The notes: generated by a model from the letters alone, not told the origin. 64,000 bases of DNA from Lodderomyces elongisporus (GCF_030384665.1 NC_083677.1:186001-250000), one strand, 5' to 3'; shown: positions 1-11,143, counted from the first letter of the stretch. A program made the numbers and translations.

Positions 1-3000
1 ATATGCGATATTGCTCAAGGCTGAGAATTATAGAGAGCTCACCACGCCTAAATTTAAGGTTGAAGCTGGTGGTCTTGTTTCAACAATTGTATCTGCTCGT
101 GATTATATGCGAAGTGTTTTTGTGAGAACGATTTTTAGCTGGTTTGAGGACTGCCTCAACTCTAAGAATAAAGCATTTCAAAGTGCTTGTAGAGCAGTTG
201 TGACAGATTTGCTAGTCGATACTGGGTATAGTTTAGGGAAAAAGATTCCAGAACTGTTCTTTCTTGATGCGACTTTTGGCAATGACCTAAGAGAACGCTA
301 TTTTGCCAATGGTTTACCAATAAACAATGAGTTCACCGTTTACTCTAATTCCAACGAGCTTAAAACTTTTCCAAAAAGTCACCATTCTACAATCGATCAG
401 CAAGTTTTGCCCAAGCCATTCAAACGGTTTTCACGACTTCAGTTTTTGTTGATTTTTCAAATCCGACTTGCCAAACCAATTCGTCAAGCACTAGTTCCCA
501 TCATAATTCCTTCATTGGTATCCCATGACAAACAAGTTTTTGCTCAACAATTTACCGAGATTTATCCAACTCTTTTAACCATACTTGCACGCTCTGACAG
601 AGAAGACGATCTCAACTTGATTGATGAAATTGCGGCTCAACTCTATACTTGCCCTGTGACTGTGCCAAAATTGATCAAATCTGTTGGCATTGGTTATATA
701 CTAAGCCCTGTCATTTCAATCATTGAAAACTGCTCCTCGGAATTTGAGCCTCTACATTTGAGCCACAGAGTTTACAAATTTATTGGAGACGAAAGCCATA
801 TCAAGAGGACTATCCAGGCAGCAATTATACGTGGAATAAGAGACTTTGGTCATTTTACTTCTAGTGCTTTTAGTAAGGAGGCTTTGGCTCCGTTGATGGA
901 ACCTGCAAATGTATTTTTCCTTATTCGGTTTATTCAACTATTCCAGGGATACTTGCCGTTAACTAGAAAGTATGGTGATCATGTTGAGCACGAGCTGTAT
1001 TTGTTTCAATTCCACTTAATCATGTCGATTCAAATTTTGAAATCTTTACAAAACTTGGCATTTTCGCAGTCTGATAACCTACTCGCGGATGCGGTAGCCG
1101 AACACTTACCAACCGTTGCATCTTCTCTTGAAATCAGTCAACCACAATTACATGAGTTGCTGGTCTGGCACCATCCTCATGGCTTGGTGTACCCTATCAC
1201 AAGCTATCTTTCTTTTCTTATCCAGAGTCGTGGGTTCGATAAATTTGTCAAAAACCAAAATCATAACAAACTAGAGCCAATTGCTGATCATTGCATTTGG
1301 AACATCGTTATGGCGTCGCAAATCAAGATAGGGTTGTGGATCAGAAATGGAGTAGGCGCTTCACGTCAAGCGTCGATGTACTTTGGAACTGCAATGTCTG
1401 AGTTTACCTTTAGACGAGATCTTCATATATTGCAAGTTGCCTTAATGACGGGTGATGCATCTTCACTAGTACGGAAAATGTTGGAGAGGTGGGAGCTATA
1501 CGAGTGGTTTCTGAATGAGTGTGCACATGATGGTACAATGTATGAGGAACGGTTTTTCTCGATTATCGAAATGTTTTTATGGATTTCATACATCTTGTTA
1601 ACAGACCGAACCTTGTTTATTGCCGGAACCACCCCTACAGAGCAAGCAAACATGGAGGCGAGACGTATAATTGCGTACCGCTTATGCGATCTGGCCAAGT
1701 CATATTCTGAATTAAAGACTAAATGTGGCTCGCTGATTACTTCATTACCAGAGTTTGACTCTATATTGAGTGAAATAGCAGAGTATCAGCCTCCTAGCTC
1801 ATTCCTAGATCTGGGACATTATAGGCTCAAGAGTTCTATGTATAAACAACTTGATCCAATGAGTGTTCACTTGAATTCAACTGACTTTCATTCTGTTTCA
1901 GAGGTAATGGCGCGCCTCATTTCAAAGCAAGACAAGATCAAAGAGGAAGATGTCATTTTCCAACCTGTTTTTCTCAATAGTGACAATAGCAACAACAGCA
2001 ACAACAGCAACAACAGCAACAACAGCAACAACAGCAACAACAGCAACAACAGCAACAACAGCAACAACAGCAACAGTAACAATAATGAAAACATCGATCA
2101 AGTAATTGGCTTGTTTGCAAAGACTCGTTTGTTTGTCAAGCTATTGTACAAGCTTTTACAGCTCGCGCTTGATACCTCGAATGAGACTTATCTTCCACAA
2201 TTGTTGCACTTGCTCCATGCAATAGTTTTAGATGATGAAATTATACATGGGAAAGGTTACCTTAATCAGTACTTTGTGGAGTTGCCCATCTGCGACTTAT
2301 TGGTGACAATTGTGGAGTCCAAAATGTCCAAGACAGTGAGAAGGAAAGCGGACTATATACTAGACCAATTCTTGGCAAAGGATACACGAATTTACGAAAA
2401 TTTAATGAGTTGTTTTGGAGAAGAGTATGTGGAAAGATTTATAAAGGGCAAACAGCAACACCACAAAGACTCGCATGAAGATGCTGCAAAGAAAAAGTCT
2501 GAGGCGCGAAAGAGAAAGATTATGAAGAAATTTGCAAAAAGACAAGAGCAGTTTTTACGTCAAAATAGTGGAAAAAATGGTAATGACAATGTAGATGCTG
2601 ACACTGTGATGAAGGAAGACAAGAAAGATGCTACCGGGAAACTCAGCCTAGAAGAGGGAGCAGACGGTTCTGTTTGTGTAATGTGTGGAGAAGCAGCTTC
2701 ACCAGAATCGACTTTTGGATGTTTGATGAAACGAACTTTTGCGCCAATTTTTTGGAAATACAATGACCCAAAACTCACTCCTTGTGATGTTTGGAACGAG
2801 GATCTTTATGATGGCGCTGATGATACAAACTATGGTAAAGGTTATGATGTGACTAATATTGACAGTAAGAATTTTGAAAAGCCTGTGTTGTCAACTTGTG
2901 GTCATGGTGTGCACCTCCTGTGCCTTCGCAGAGTTCAAACTCAAAGGGGATTTACTGCTTGTCCATTGTGTCGTAACTATCATGATTTGTTCATTCCTAT

Positions 3001-4618
3001 ACTTAGAGAACTGACTGATCTTGATTATGCAACTGGTGATGTTGCCTCTGATATTTCCAGTGATGCTCCTGCTGCTAGTATTTTGCAGTATTTACTTTAT
3101 ACTGATTTCCAAAGCTCAACTTATTTGACTATCACAGCAAAAAATAATGTTTCACCTAAATTGGAACATTTGAGAAAACTACTTATCCCCAGTAATGCTA
3201 GCTATACGCTGGATTACTATGCCGAACTTTTCCCTGAAATTAAACAAGGCGATCTGATTGATAAATACATTGATGAACTTATCAATACTATTGAAATGAA
3301 TGAGATTGCTACAAGGTTGAATGGTACTGAAGGGTTTACGAACTTTTCGAGCCAAGTACCCAATTCTGCAAAGACTTTACTAAGATCATTGTTGCAAGCC
3401 GTGGTACTACTACCCCGCTCGGTGGAAAAAGAGGATGAGGATGAGAGTGATAGTGAGAATGAGAATGAAACACCTACAAACATCGTGGATTTGACCGATA
3501 TATCAACATCAAGAATCACAAAGAAACGCAAATACGAAAAAGGTGTATTTTCCAATACCATGAATTTGTTCTTCAATACTAATGAGTCTTTGGCTTCATT
3601 GGTAAAGATAGGAATTTGTGAAACTTTGGCAATTGTCATGAGCAGAGTCCATCATACTAAACACCACGACACTAGCTCATCATCTTCATATTTTGGTGGT
3701 GATATTGGTGATGTTGGCTCTTTGCTGTCTGAATTTGAGCAATTGTGGGCCAGATACTGTCCAAATTCCAAAGTTAGTCTTGAGGTATACAAATTAGTGA
3801 AACAAATCATTTGCATATATTTACGTCGTGTTGTCTTATTCCAAGATATTCTTCTCGGTCATTTCGAAGGTGAAGACTTTGTTAGTAGCAAAATCATTAT
3901 AAATGAATTGGATAATTTTGAGCAAACGGCACTTTTGGAGGCTTACAGTCTTACGCAACTAGAATCAATGTTGCGCATCCCAACTTTGGATCGGATCATT
4001 GGTAGCATTGTTAGTTTTGAATCTTCTATGGAGAAAAGTGCGTTTGAGACGGTATTTACAAAGACGGCTAGTAATCATTTACCATTGGAATACCCTGGGG
4101 TAATTCACTTGACCACATTACCTAAAGATTATCAAAATTGCTTATTACGTTTACTGGAGTTGGATGCTTACAACAAAATGTGCTGCTTAATATGCGGTAC
4201 TTGGATAGCATACAATAATAGATTGGAGAGACGACATCATGTATGTGCGAACAAATTCCAAATATATTTCAAACCAAAGGAATGCACCATTCACGTTTAT
4301 TTGCTGGTCGAGCTGGCGGTTTTCCCATTGGACATTCCAGCCCCATATTTGACAAAGCACGGAGAGATAAAAACTATAAAAGATAGAGGCAAGGCTATGC
4401 TTGGCGAGTTTAGATTTAAGGAACTCAATAAGCTCTGGATCAACCAAGGATTGTATGCGCTTTTGACTAGGACAATGTTTGGCCCTGGTGTGATGGAAAA
4501 TGCGTTTAATGTTTTGAATAGAGGAAGGAATTTTCTCGTAGAGGAATTAGGTCTTAATGATCAAATGGATTTAGAGGAAGACGACGACGACGACGACGAA
4601 GAGTTTATTACATGGTAA
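1..4618 (+). CDS. UBR-family RING E3 ubiquitin ligase (Ubr1/Ubr2-like), 5' end outside window
   Basis: The frame is open from the first full codon at base 2, so the gene starts upstream; the TTG at base 11 is not a start. About 1,539 residues are visible, against 1,870-1,960 for yeast Ubr1/Ubr2, so the N-terminal UBR box is presumably off the window. Visible parts: a helical middle domain, an Asn-Asn-Ser repeat (nt 1984-2075), a basic coiled segment beginning AAKKKSEARKRK (nt 2485-2570), and a split RING-type zinc domain (nt 2670-2975; CVMCGE, then CGHGVHLLC, then CPLC). A C-terminal domain with the LEYPGVI and CCLICG motifs follows, then an acidic tail. It is a paralog of the next gene, which shares the same order of elements. 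Family knowledge: these cytosolic ligases ubiquitinate N-degron or other substrates with Rad6. Whether this one recognises N-degrons cannot be judged without the UBR box; it could be the Ubr2 type. Confidence 0.88.
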   Translation, partial: YAILLKAENYRELTTPKFKVEAGGLVSTIVSARDYMRSVFVRTIFSWFEDCLNSKNKAFQSACRAVVTDLLVDTGYSLGKKIPELFFLDATFGNDLRERYFANGLPINNEFTVYSNSNELKTFPKSHHSTIDQQVLPKPFKRFSRLQFLLIFQIRLAKPIRQALVPIIIPSLVSHDKQVFAQQFTEIYPTLLTILARSDREDDLNLIDEIAAQLYTCPVTVPKLIKSVGIGYILSPVISIIENCSSEFEPLHLSHRVYKFIGDESHIKRTIQAAIIRGIRDFGHFTSSAFSKEALAPLMEPANVFFLIRFIQLFQGYLPLTRKYGDHVEHELYLFQFHLIMSIQILKSLQNLAFSQSDNLLADAVAEHLPTVASSLEISQPQLHELLVWHHPHGLVYPITSYLSFLIQSRGFDKFVKNQNHNKLEPIADHCIWNIVMASQIKIGLWIRNGVGASRQASMYFGTAMSEFTFRRDLHILQVALMTGDASSLVRKMLERWELYEWFLNECAHDGTMYEERFFSIIEMFLWISYILLTDRTLFIAGTTPTEQANMEARRIIAYRLCDLAKSYSELKTKCGSLITSLPEFDSILSEIAEYQPPSSFLDLGHYRLKSSMYKQLDPMSVHLNSTDFHSVSEVMARLISKQDKIKEEDVIFQPVFLNSDNSNNSNNSNNSNNSNNSNNSNNSNNSNNSNSNNNENIDQVIGLFAKTRLFVKLLYKLLQLALDTSNETYLPQLLHLLHAIVLDDEIIHGKGYLNQYFVELPICDLLVTIVESKMSKTVRRKADYILDQFLAKDTRIYENLMSCFGEEYVERFIKGKQQHHKDSHEDAAKKKSEARKRKIMKKFAKRQEQFLRQNSGKNGNDNVDADTVMKEDKKDATGKLSLEEGADGSVCVMCGEAASPESTFGCLMKRTFAPIFWKYNDPKLTPCDVWNEDLYDGADDTNYGKGYDVTNIDSKNFEKPVLSTCGHGVHLLCLRRVQTQRGFTACPLCRNYHDLFIPILRELTDLDYATGDVASDISSDAPAASILQYLLYTDFQSSTYLTITAKNNVSPKLEHLRKLLIPSNASYTLDYYAELFPEIKQGDLIDKYIDELINTIEMNEIATRLNGTEGFTNFSSQVPNSAKTLLRSLLQAVVLLPRSVEKEDEDESDSENENETPTNIVDLTDISTSRITKKRKYEKGVFSNTMNLFFNTNESLASLVKIGICETLAIVMSRVHHTKHHDTSSSSSYFGGDIGDVGSLLSEFEQLWARYCPNSKVSLEVYKLVKQIICIYLRRVVLFQDILLGHFEGEDFVSSKIIINELDNFEQTALLEAYSLTQLESMLRIPTLDRIIGSIVSFESSMEKSAFETVFTKTASNHLPLEYPGVIHLTTLPKDYQNCLLRLLELDAYNKMCCLICGTWIAYNNRLERRHHVCANKFQIYFKPKECTIHVYLLVELAVFPLDIPAPYLTKHGEIKTIKDRGKAMLGEFRFKELNKLWINQGLYALLTRTMFGPGVMENAFNVLNRGRNFLVEELGLNDQMDLEEDDDDDDEEFITW
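1984..2075 (+). repeat. In-frame AACAACAGC repeat (Asn-Asn-Ser)
   Basis: About ten near-identical 9-bp units encode an Asn/Ser tract between two conserved helical regions of the UBR-like ligase. It is probably a flexible linker and likely length-variable between strains. Confidence 0.9.
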
Positions 4619-4713
4619 GATCATTTATGGAAAGTTGTATGGGGGATAATAAATAGGTAAATAGATGAATCTATATTAATTATAAATAATTCAGGACTTT
4701 ATATATAATAGTT
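4619..4713. terminator. Shared 3' region between convergent UBR genes
   Basis: Only 95 bp of AT-rich DNA separate the two stop codons, so the 3' UTRs and poly(A) signals must serve both strands. TA-rich stretches such as TATATAATAG are compatible with yeast efficiency elements, but no exact site can be assigned. Confidence 0.4.
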
Positions 4714-7700
4714 TTATAGCGTTTCCCAACCACCTGGGTCTAAAACACTATCCAAGTTTCTTGCAATATAATTTGGAATGTTGTGCAGCAACCAAACGTT
4801 TCTATTAAAATCTTCATATCTTGGTTTCATCAAATGCAAAGCCTTAGTACGCTTGTTCTCGTCAGGAAGTTCACCTTGGTCATCTAGGTACGGTGCATTG
4901 TAAAAAGAACCACCATTTTTATGTAGAAGCAACATTGTTCGATCCTTTGGGATCAAGAAAATCCCTAACCCACTCTTACACTCTTTTTGGTAATGAACGG
5001 TGCATTCGCCTTCGTTGCATCCAGTGGCTTGCTTTTGAAGATCAACAACTTTGGCACATACGAGACAAATGGCTGGGTCCTCAATAAATCGATGAGGGTT
5101 ACCAAATTTATCCAGGTAATAATACCTAGAGAATATGTAATCCAATCTTTCAGGTAAATCAATGAGGCTGATTATACCAGGATACTCAAGTCTTTTGATC
5201 AACAATACCTCTGAATTTTTCTTGTTCAAGAAACTAATGAAATTTGTGAATAAAGCATTTTCCCAAGAGTTTTCTTCATTTAACGAGACTAAAATTTCTT
5301 TCAAGGAAGGCAAATTCAAAGTGGAGCAAAGAGTATCGGCTTCCGCGACACTGTTGTTTTGATCTTCATTCTTCTCACAATCATTATCACAGCCATTATC
5401 AAATATGTCCAATTCTGCATCATTAGCACACTGTACAAAAGCCAAGAGAAGCGATCTCCTCAAGAATGGTGTAATTGCCTTCAACAACATGGTGTATATA
5501 ACGGAATCTGAGATGTTGAAATGTGCCACTCCTCCTCCTCCTCCTCCTCCTCCTCCAAAGCTCTGGAACCGACGAAAAGATGCACCGGCAGAATCGTGAT
5601 CTTGTTTTGTCAGAAACTTGTATCTTGGAATATCCTCAAAGGAATATTTGCGGCCCCTTCTCGAATTTGACTCTAGTTCTCTCCAAAGGATGTGCAAAGT
5701 CTGTATAACATGACAAACAAAAATGAACCTTAATATGGAATTGAAAGAAAGCCCCAACGATGGAGCAGGTATAATACTCACCAAGATTTCAAAAAAATCA
5801 CCTTGTGTCAATGTTGAATTTATATTCTCAGGTGTAAAGGATAGGATGGTTGTCATCATCATGATTCTTGGGTCTTTCCCAATTACTGGTTTCCTTCCAC
5901 TTAGCGCCATATCTATTAAGGACAACCTTAAATTGTTTATATTTTGAAGCAAACTTGTTGCGCTATTTGTCATTTGATGAATTATCAACAGATGAGGAGA
6001 ATTGATACCTCGCAAAGCAATTTCAGTAGACTTGATCGTATTGGAAAGAATTTCGGGCGAGGTTGGCTCCACTATCAATGGGAATGTGATGGTTTTAAAT
6101 GCAGAATGCACAGCTTCCATCATCGTGTGGAATTTGTCTCCCTCGAAACCTTCCCAAGCAAACCATACGGAATCTTCCTCTGGGCCAAGAAGGAACCTTA
6201 AGTCCTGTTTATACAAAGAAAAGAACAGATCACGGTACTCAGGTTTCATGAACAGCTCCATGTTCATGTTGGCAAAAGGGTTGCCGCATGACTGTGATGT
6301 TAGTAATGGAATTGATGTTGTAGTATCAGTAGTAGTAGTATTAGTAGTAGTAGTAGTAGTCATGGAGGCGGTGGTGCTGATTGATGTTGGTTCTTTACTC
6401 AAATACTGCTTCAAACTTTGAGAGTTGCATTTGCCAAATATTGGAATGAAAACATTATTGACTGATTTGCACAATGGACATAAAATTTCTTGCGAGTTTT
6501 CTGGCGTGTTTCTCGTAATTTGTGTCAGGCGTGCGTGGCTGCTAGCTACATAGTTGAGATAGCATTGGAAATGCATGACATGTCCACAGCTCAGCGATAC
6601 AAGCTTGCTATCTACTGCCGAAGCAATGTCAAAACCAGGACCAAACGTATTTTCATTTTTAATCTTGGACATATATGAGTGCCAATGGCTTGTGGTTTTG
6701 GAATCTTGCGATAACTGGTCCTCTCGCAGATTCAAGTTTGCTGCACTTGAAAAGGCTTTCAAAAACCAATAATCATCTTCAAATGGAACGTTCCGAAACG
6801 TAGCAGCCTGTGCTATATTAGCAACCATACCATAGAGTGCTTCATTCTCGGTGTTGGTATCTTGGCATAGTATACAGTGTTGTTCTTGAACCGACCATGA
6901 CTTTTTCTCGTTGTTTTCATCATTTCCCTGGCCCATGTCAACGTCTTCAAAGTTATCATCAAGGCTCTCTCCTTTTACATTATTTTCCAAGAATTGTGCT
7001 TGCTGCTTTTTGAATTTTTCCATCAACCGATTTTGTTTCTTTTTTGCTAAACGTTTTTTCTTAGCAGCTTCATCCTTGACTGATGATGATTTTTCCAAAT
7101 CATTGTGTAGATTTTGCAGATCAAAATTAGGAATCAGTTCCTCCATAAAAGTAAGGAGCTGACTATGTTTGCTTCCAATTAGATCAAAGATTGCGCGAAT
7201 TTTATCATGAAAAGCTCCATATGCAGAATTCGATAAAAAACTGTATAAAAGTTGACAAATTGAAACAGATAGCTTTTCTTCCACTTTAGTCCACTCAATG
7301 AATCTAGTGTAGAAATCGCCATGCTGCTTATCAATCAAGTCTTCCAAGCTGCAAATCATTATTAAGTGCAACGCAGTTTCAAACAATGATTCAACTTTTT
7401 CGCAATCATTTCTTTGCACGTAAAGTAAAATTTTCAAAAGAAAACTTTGAAAATATGACGTTGTTGAAAAGTTTACCACGTGGCTATAATTGTCTAAAAT
7501 CTGGCACTTGATAGACACCGGTTCAATAACAATAGGTACTTTTTTCTCTTTTGAACTCGCTATTTTCTCAAGCTTTCTAGCTTTGACAAATTTCAATGCC
7601 TCCTCGCGTCGGTTCAATGTATAGTTTGAATAGTATGGATTGACCTCGTCAAGGTACTTATCTTTGAGCTGAAGTACGCCTGCGTCATTGGAGCCGGTAG

Positions 7701-10596
7701 GTTTTTTGTAAATTGTTATTTCATTCAATATAATGTCAAACTTTTTGTCATTAACAATATTTTCAGGTATGTATGAACATAACTTCTTATAGCCGAGAGG
7801 CTCAAAGCACAAGTTGTGTATAATTTCCTGTTCTATCTGTGTTCTTCTCAAGTCATCTTCAGAAATTCCTCTCAAAAAAATACTTTCAGTACTTAAATGG
7901 ATGAAAAAACCAAGGCATTCTTCAAGCATGTAAGGAAGAATGTTCTCCTCATACACTGAAGTCATTAACCAATCCCCATTTAAAGACCACCGGTCGAGCA
8001 AGAAAAAGGTAACAAATTCAGGATGGGCAATATTCAATAAAATCTGTATGAGATACAAATCTCGCATATATCCATAATCCCTAATACCACTATTTCTGTA
8101 CAAATGCAGTTGTGATTTAACACTAAACCCGTTTCGCACCCAAAAACCTGCTTTGATTTGTGATAAAAGAACAATCGCCTTTATTGGATAATCGAAAATT
8201 ATGCTCTCAATACTTATATATGAGCCTACCACATTTTCATTCTGTACTTTTTGTAAAATATCTCGCAATGTATCCATAGTAGGAAAATTTGCATACTCAA
8301 TCAACCAACTGAGGAATGAATGCAATGGGTGAAGAAAGCTAACTTTGTTGCACTCGACTTTTGACAGCTTCATCATCATACCAGTGATTGGCTCCTTTAA
8401 AACCAAGTCAAAAGTCAAATTGATATCGGTGTTTTCATATTTTACGCCCGATATTTTGCCAAAGTCCAAATCTCGTAAGTATTTGAGCACTTCGTATATT
8501 GCAGAACGTGCACGTTCATGTTTTTTATATACTGTATTTTCGGCTGAGTTCATTGAATCAGCACTTAACTCGGCAAACTTGTAGATGGTCTGCACTGATT
8601 GAAAAATGGTGGTATAGTCTGAATTTTCGTACTCTATATGGTTTTCGGTCTCGCGTTTCAAAGGAGGTCTTCCTTGAAAAAGTTCTAGAATATCACAAAT
8701 TATGGCAATACTCTCTTTGCTCAAAACGTCTCTATGCTCCTTTCCTTTGTTGATAACAAAGCTAATGTCAAAGAATAGTTGTCCCCATCTTCGGCTCTTC
8801 AAGTCCTTCATCGAAAGCTCTCTCTCAAATTCGAGTTTTGAATTTGGAGATGATAACCTCGAGGTTAGGAATGCGTGAATCGATTGAAGAATGGAGATGA
8901 AATCGCCTCGCTGAATAATGGATTTTGAATTGCTTTGACTCATAAACAATTGGGTTGATAACGTTGTCATGAGATTTTGCTCTGGTTCACGGTCAACAAT
9001 CATACAATTGTTGGCTACTCCAGTATATATGTCGACATATTGACTTGAGAGAGTATTCTTAAACTCCAAGTTTGTGATCAACGAGGTCGAAAACATGTCT
9101 CGCAATATTATACGCGCCGATTTCCAGAATCGAACATCAAAATATATGATGTACTGTAAGCGAGATCCATATTTATCTGTATTGCCTTTGATATGAACTT
9201 CACAAGTGGGACAGATTTTATCCAGATTAAAAGAATTCACATCCTCTTGCATTCGACGCTGTTGGTGATGGTGATGGTGATGGTGATGAAGAGAGCGTGC
9301 ATTTGGTATACTGAGGTTTTTATTCAATTTTCCTTTTCGTAATAAAGCTAGTCCATCTTCCATGCTGAAAACACTTTCTTTTTCTTTTTCTTTTTCTTGA
9401 TCTTCAATTTCGTTTCCATTTTCATTTTCATTTTTACTTTCAATTTTACTTTCACTTTCATTTTTACTTTCATTTTCATTTTCATTTTTACTTTCATTTT
9501 CTTTTGTTACACCGCAAGTCCATGGCTCACAAAATGTTTGGCAGAAAATATCTTTCGCTACTTTGCTAGCTTTGAAAAACTCACTTTCCGTATAATCATT
9601 CAACCAATTGATCATCTCATCACAAATATCCTCTCGAAATATGTCTCTGTCGCTCCTGATACACGATGTCATACCAGTGGAGTTCAAAATATTTTGTCTT
9701 TCTATCAAGAGATCCAAATTTTTAGAAGTTATCACCTTCGCCCTACCATAATTTTGTACTTTTTCGGTAATCATTGTGGCAAAATCTTTAAACTTGCCAC
9801 TCGCTAGTCGCACACGCTGAATGGCTTCTCTATAATGATGAATTTGGTCATTGTACAACACAAGACTGAAATTACCATTTGTTTGGTCTTGAAACTCCGC
9901 TGGGCAGCTGGCATATCCATGAGGTTCGAAAGCGCTTAATTGAGTTTGACGAATGACAGCATTTTTTTCGTCATGCGGAGCTTGCGCAAGGTGAGTATCA
10001 CTTCTGGACATTGCGTCAATAATATAGTCTAGTACAACACTTAGAGTATCGTGTATTGCCTCACTAAATTCGCTTGGTATCTCTCTATCCTTTACAAAAG
10101 AGTCGGTCAAGGCATAGGGACACTTGACCTGTCTTTTCCAGGCTTCGGGATCTCCACAATCACAAACTCCACCATTTTCTCGAAGACATATGGCTATGTA
10201 TGTATCATGATCCTTGTGCTCCTCTGGCTGATAACAATGTGAGCACATTGCACAAGTCTCGTCAATACCACATGTAAGACATCTGTAAATAGGCTCTCCT
10301 CTTCTAAATATTTTTGAACATGGCTGATTTGGATGGAATGCAGAATGATCATGAGTGTTCTGTACATCCCTTTTGATGCTCAATGTTTTCAAATAGTTTG
10401 CAAATTCCCAATCAAAATCCTTTTCAAGAGTTCTTTCCAAATTGGATACCTCGGGAAAAAGCCAATCCAAATACTCTCCGCTTTTACTAACTGATAAGAT
10501 TAGTCGTTTCCGCAATTCCTTCCTTACATTTGCATCTACTTCGTAATTATACCGCGAAGGCGCAAATAATAAAAACCTCTTTAGTTCTTCATTCAT
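4714..10596 (-). CDS. UBR1: E3 ubiquitin-protein ligase Ubr1 (N-recognin)
   Basis: The 1,960-residue protein matches the length of yeast Ubr1 (about 1,950). Residues 91-161 form a UBR box (CSKIFRRGEPIYRCLTCGID, then CAMCSHC, then the CDCGDPEAWK motif), the zinc fold that binds type-1 N-degrons. A basic coiled region beginning AAKKKRLAKKK precedes a RING-type domain with CILCQD, CGHVMHFQC and CPLC. The C-terminal domain ends GGWETL and carries further Cys/His pairs. Family role: with the E2 Rad6 it ubiquitinates proteins bearing destabilising N-termini and misfolded cytosolic proteins. The start is the ATG at 10594-10596. Low-complexity inserts interrupt the conserved domains: Asn/Glu/Ser/Lys repeats (nt 9367-9505), poly-His (9262-9288), poly-Thr (6316-6362) and poly-Gly (5526-5558). 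It is convergent with its paralog, with only 95 bp between the stop codons. Confidence 0.92.
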   Translation of the reverse strand: MNEELKRFLLFAPSRYNYEVDANVRKELRKRLILSVSKSGEYLDWLFPEVSNLERTLEKDFDWEFANYLKTLSIKRDVQNTHDHSAFHPNQPCSKIFRRGEPIYRCLTCGIDETCAMCSHCYQPEEHKDHDTYIAICLRENGGVCDCGDPEAWKRQVKCPYALTDSFVKDREIPSEFSEAIHDTLSVVLDYIIDAMSRSDTHLAQAPHDEKNAVIRQTQLSAFEPHGYASCPAEFQDQTNGNFSLVLYNDQIHHYREAIQRVRLASGKFKDFATMITEKVQNYGRAKVITSKNLDLLIERQNILNSTGMTSCIRSDRDIFREDICDEMINWLNDYTESEFFKASKVAKDIFCQTFCEPWTCGVTKENESKNENENESKNESESKIESKNENENGNEIEDQEKEKEKESVFSMEDGLALLRKGKLNKNLSIPNARSLHHHHHHHHQQRRMQEDVNSFNLDKICPTCEVHIKGNTDKYGSRLQYIIYFDVRFWKSARIILRDMFSTSLITNLEFKNTLSSQYVDIYTGVANNCMIVDREPEQNLMTTLSTQLFMSQSNSKSIIQRGDFISILQSIHAFLTSRLSSPNSKLEFERELSMKDLKSRRWGQLFFDISFVINKGKEHRDVLSKESIAIICDILELFQGRPPLKRETENHIEYENSDYTTIFQSVQTIYKFAELSADSMNSAENTVYKKHERARSAIYEVLKYLRDLDFGKISGVKYENTDINLTFDLVLKEPITGMMMKLSKVECNKVSFLHPLHSFLSWLIEYANFPTMDTLRDILQKVQNENVVGSYISIESIIFDYPIKAIVLLSQIKAGFWVRNGFSVKSQLHLYRNSGIRDYGYMRDLYLIQILLNIAHPEFVTFFLLDRWSLNGDWLMTSVYEENILPYMLEECLGFFIHLSTESIFLRGISEDDLRRTQIEQEIIHNLCFEPLGYKKLCSYIPENIVNDKKFDIILNEITIYKKPTGSNDAGVLQLKDKYLDEVNPYYSNYTLNRREEALKFVKARKLEKIASSKEKKVPIVIEPVSIKCQILDNYSHVVNFSTTSYFQSFLLKILLYVQRNDCEKVESLFETALHLIMICSLEDLIDKQHGDFYTRFIEWTKVEEKLSVSICQLLYSFLSNSAYGAFHDKIRAIFDLIGSKHSQLLTFMEELIPNFDLQNLHNDLEKSSSVKDEAAKKKRLAKKKQNRLMEKFKKQQAQFLENNVKGESLDDNFEDVDMGQGNDENNEKKSWSVQEQHCILCQDTNTENEALYGMVANIAQAATFRNVPFEDDYWFLKAFSSAANLNLREDQLSQDSKTTSHWHSYMSKIKNENTFGPGFDIASAVDSKLVSLSCGHVMHFQCYLNYVASSHARLTQITRNTPENSQEILCPLCKSVNNVFIPIFGKCNSQSLKQYLSKEPTSISTTASMTTTTTTNTTTTDTTTSIPLLTSQSCGNPFANMNMELFMKPEYRDLFFSLYKQDLRFLLGPEEDSVWFAWEGFEGDKFHTMMEAVHSAFKTITFPLIVEPTSPEILSNTIKSTEIALRGINSPHLLIIHQMTNSATSLLQNINNLRLSLIDMALSGRKPVIGKDPRIMMMTTILSFTPENINSTLTQGDFFEILVSIIPAPSLGLSFNSILRFIFVCHVIQTLHILWRELESNSRRGRKYSFEDIPRYKFLTKQDHDSAGASFRRFQSFGGGGGGGGGVAHFNISDSVIYTMLLKAITPFLRRSLLLAFVQCANDAELDIFDNGCDNDCEKNEDQNNSVAEADTLCSTLNLPSLKEILVSLNEENSWENALFTNFISFLNKKNSEVLLIKRLEYPGIISLIDLPERLDYIFSRYYYLDKFGNPHRFIEDPAICLVCAKVVDLQKQATGCNEGECTVHYQKECKSGLGIFLIPKDRTMLLLHKNGGSFYNAPYLDDQGELPDENKRTKALHLMKPRYEDFNRNVWLLHNIPNYIARNLDSVLDPGGWETL

Positions 10597-11143
10597 TTGA
10601 AAAGTATGAATGGAAATTGAAGTAATGAGGTTTTTGAGAGCAATAAGGTGGTGAGTGGTGAAAGGTGAGGTAAGCGTTTATGGAGTTGTGAAATAGTAAA
10701 TTGAAAAGCTATAAATGTCCAGGTTATAAGGTGTTAATCGGAAAGGCGACTCCTCTCATAATATTTCAGGAACGCAATTTTTTTTTTTAAGTTTTTTTTT
10801 TTTTGAAAAATAGAAAATAAAATAAAAATAAGATATAAAAACAAAAATAAAGATAAAAATAAAGAAGCAAGGAAAAGAGTTGATCCGAAAAAGAGGAATC
10901 TTTCGTACCAACATCAACATCAACATCAACATCAACATCAATAAAAAGCTGTCACCGTCACCACCACTATAGCATTCAGTATCAACATCAATACAACGAC
11001 TTTTGAGTTTGCTTTTTTTGCTACAGTTTTTTTTTTTTTTTGTTTTCGCCATAATTTTTTTGTCTTTATTCGCAAGTCAGTTGATCTTCCATCGATCCCC
11101 CGTTTTCCCATAATTTTTTTTTATTCTGTCACTTCCACGCCAT
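10597..11143. promoter_or_regulatory. Divergent spacer UBR1/EMC6
   Basis: This 547-bp spacer holds the promoters of UBR1 (minus) and EMC6 (plus). It contains several long A or T runs (about 10780-10805, 11027-11041, 11114-11123) and an ATCAAC hexamer repeat at about 10910-10940. Such dA:dT tracts commonly keep yeast promoters free of nucleosomes. No gene or specific factor site is recognised. Confidence 0.5.

Noticed and set aside
1888..2094. Poly-Leu frame on the minus strand
   Set aside because: Antisense translation of the Asn-Asn-Ser repeat of the UBR-like gene.
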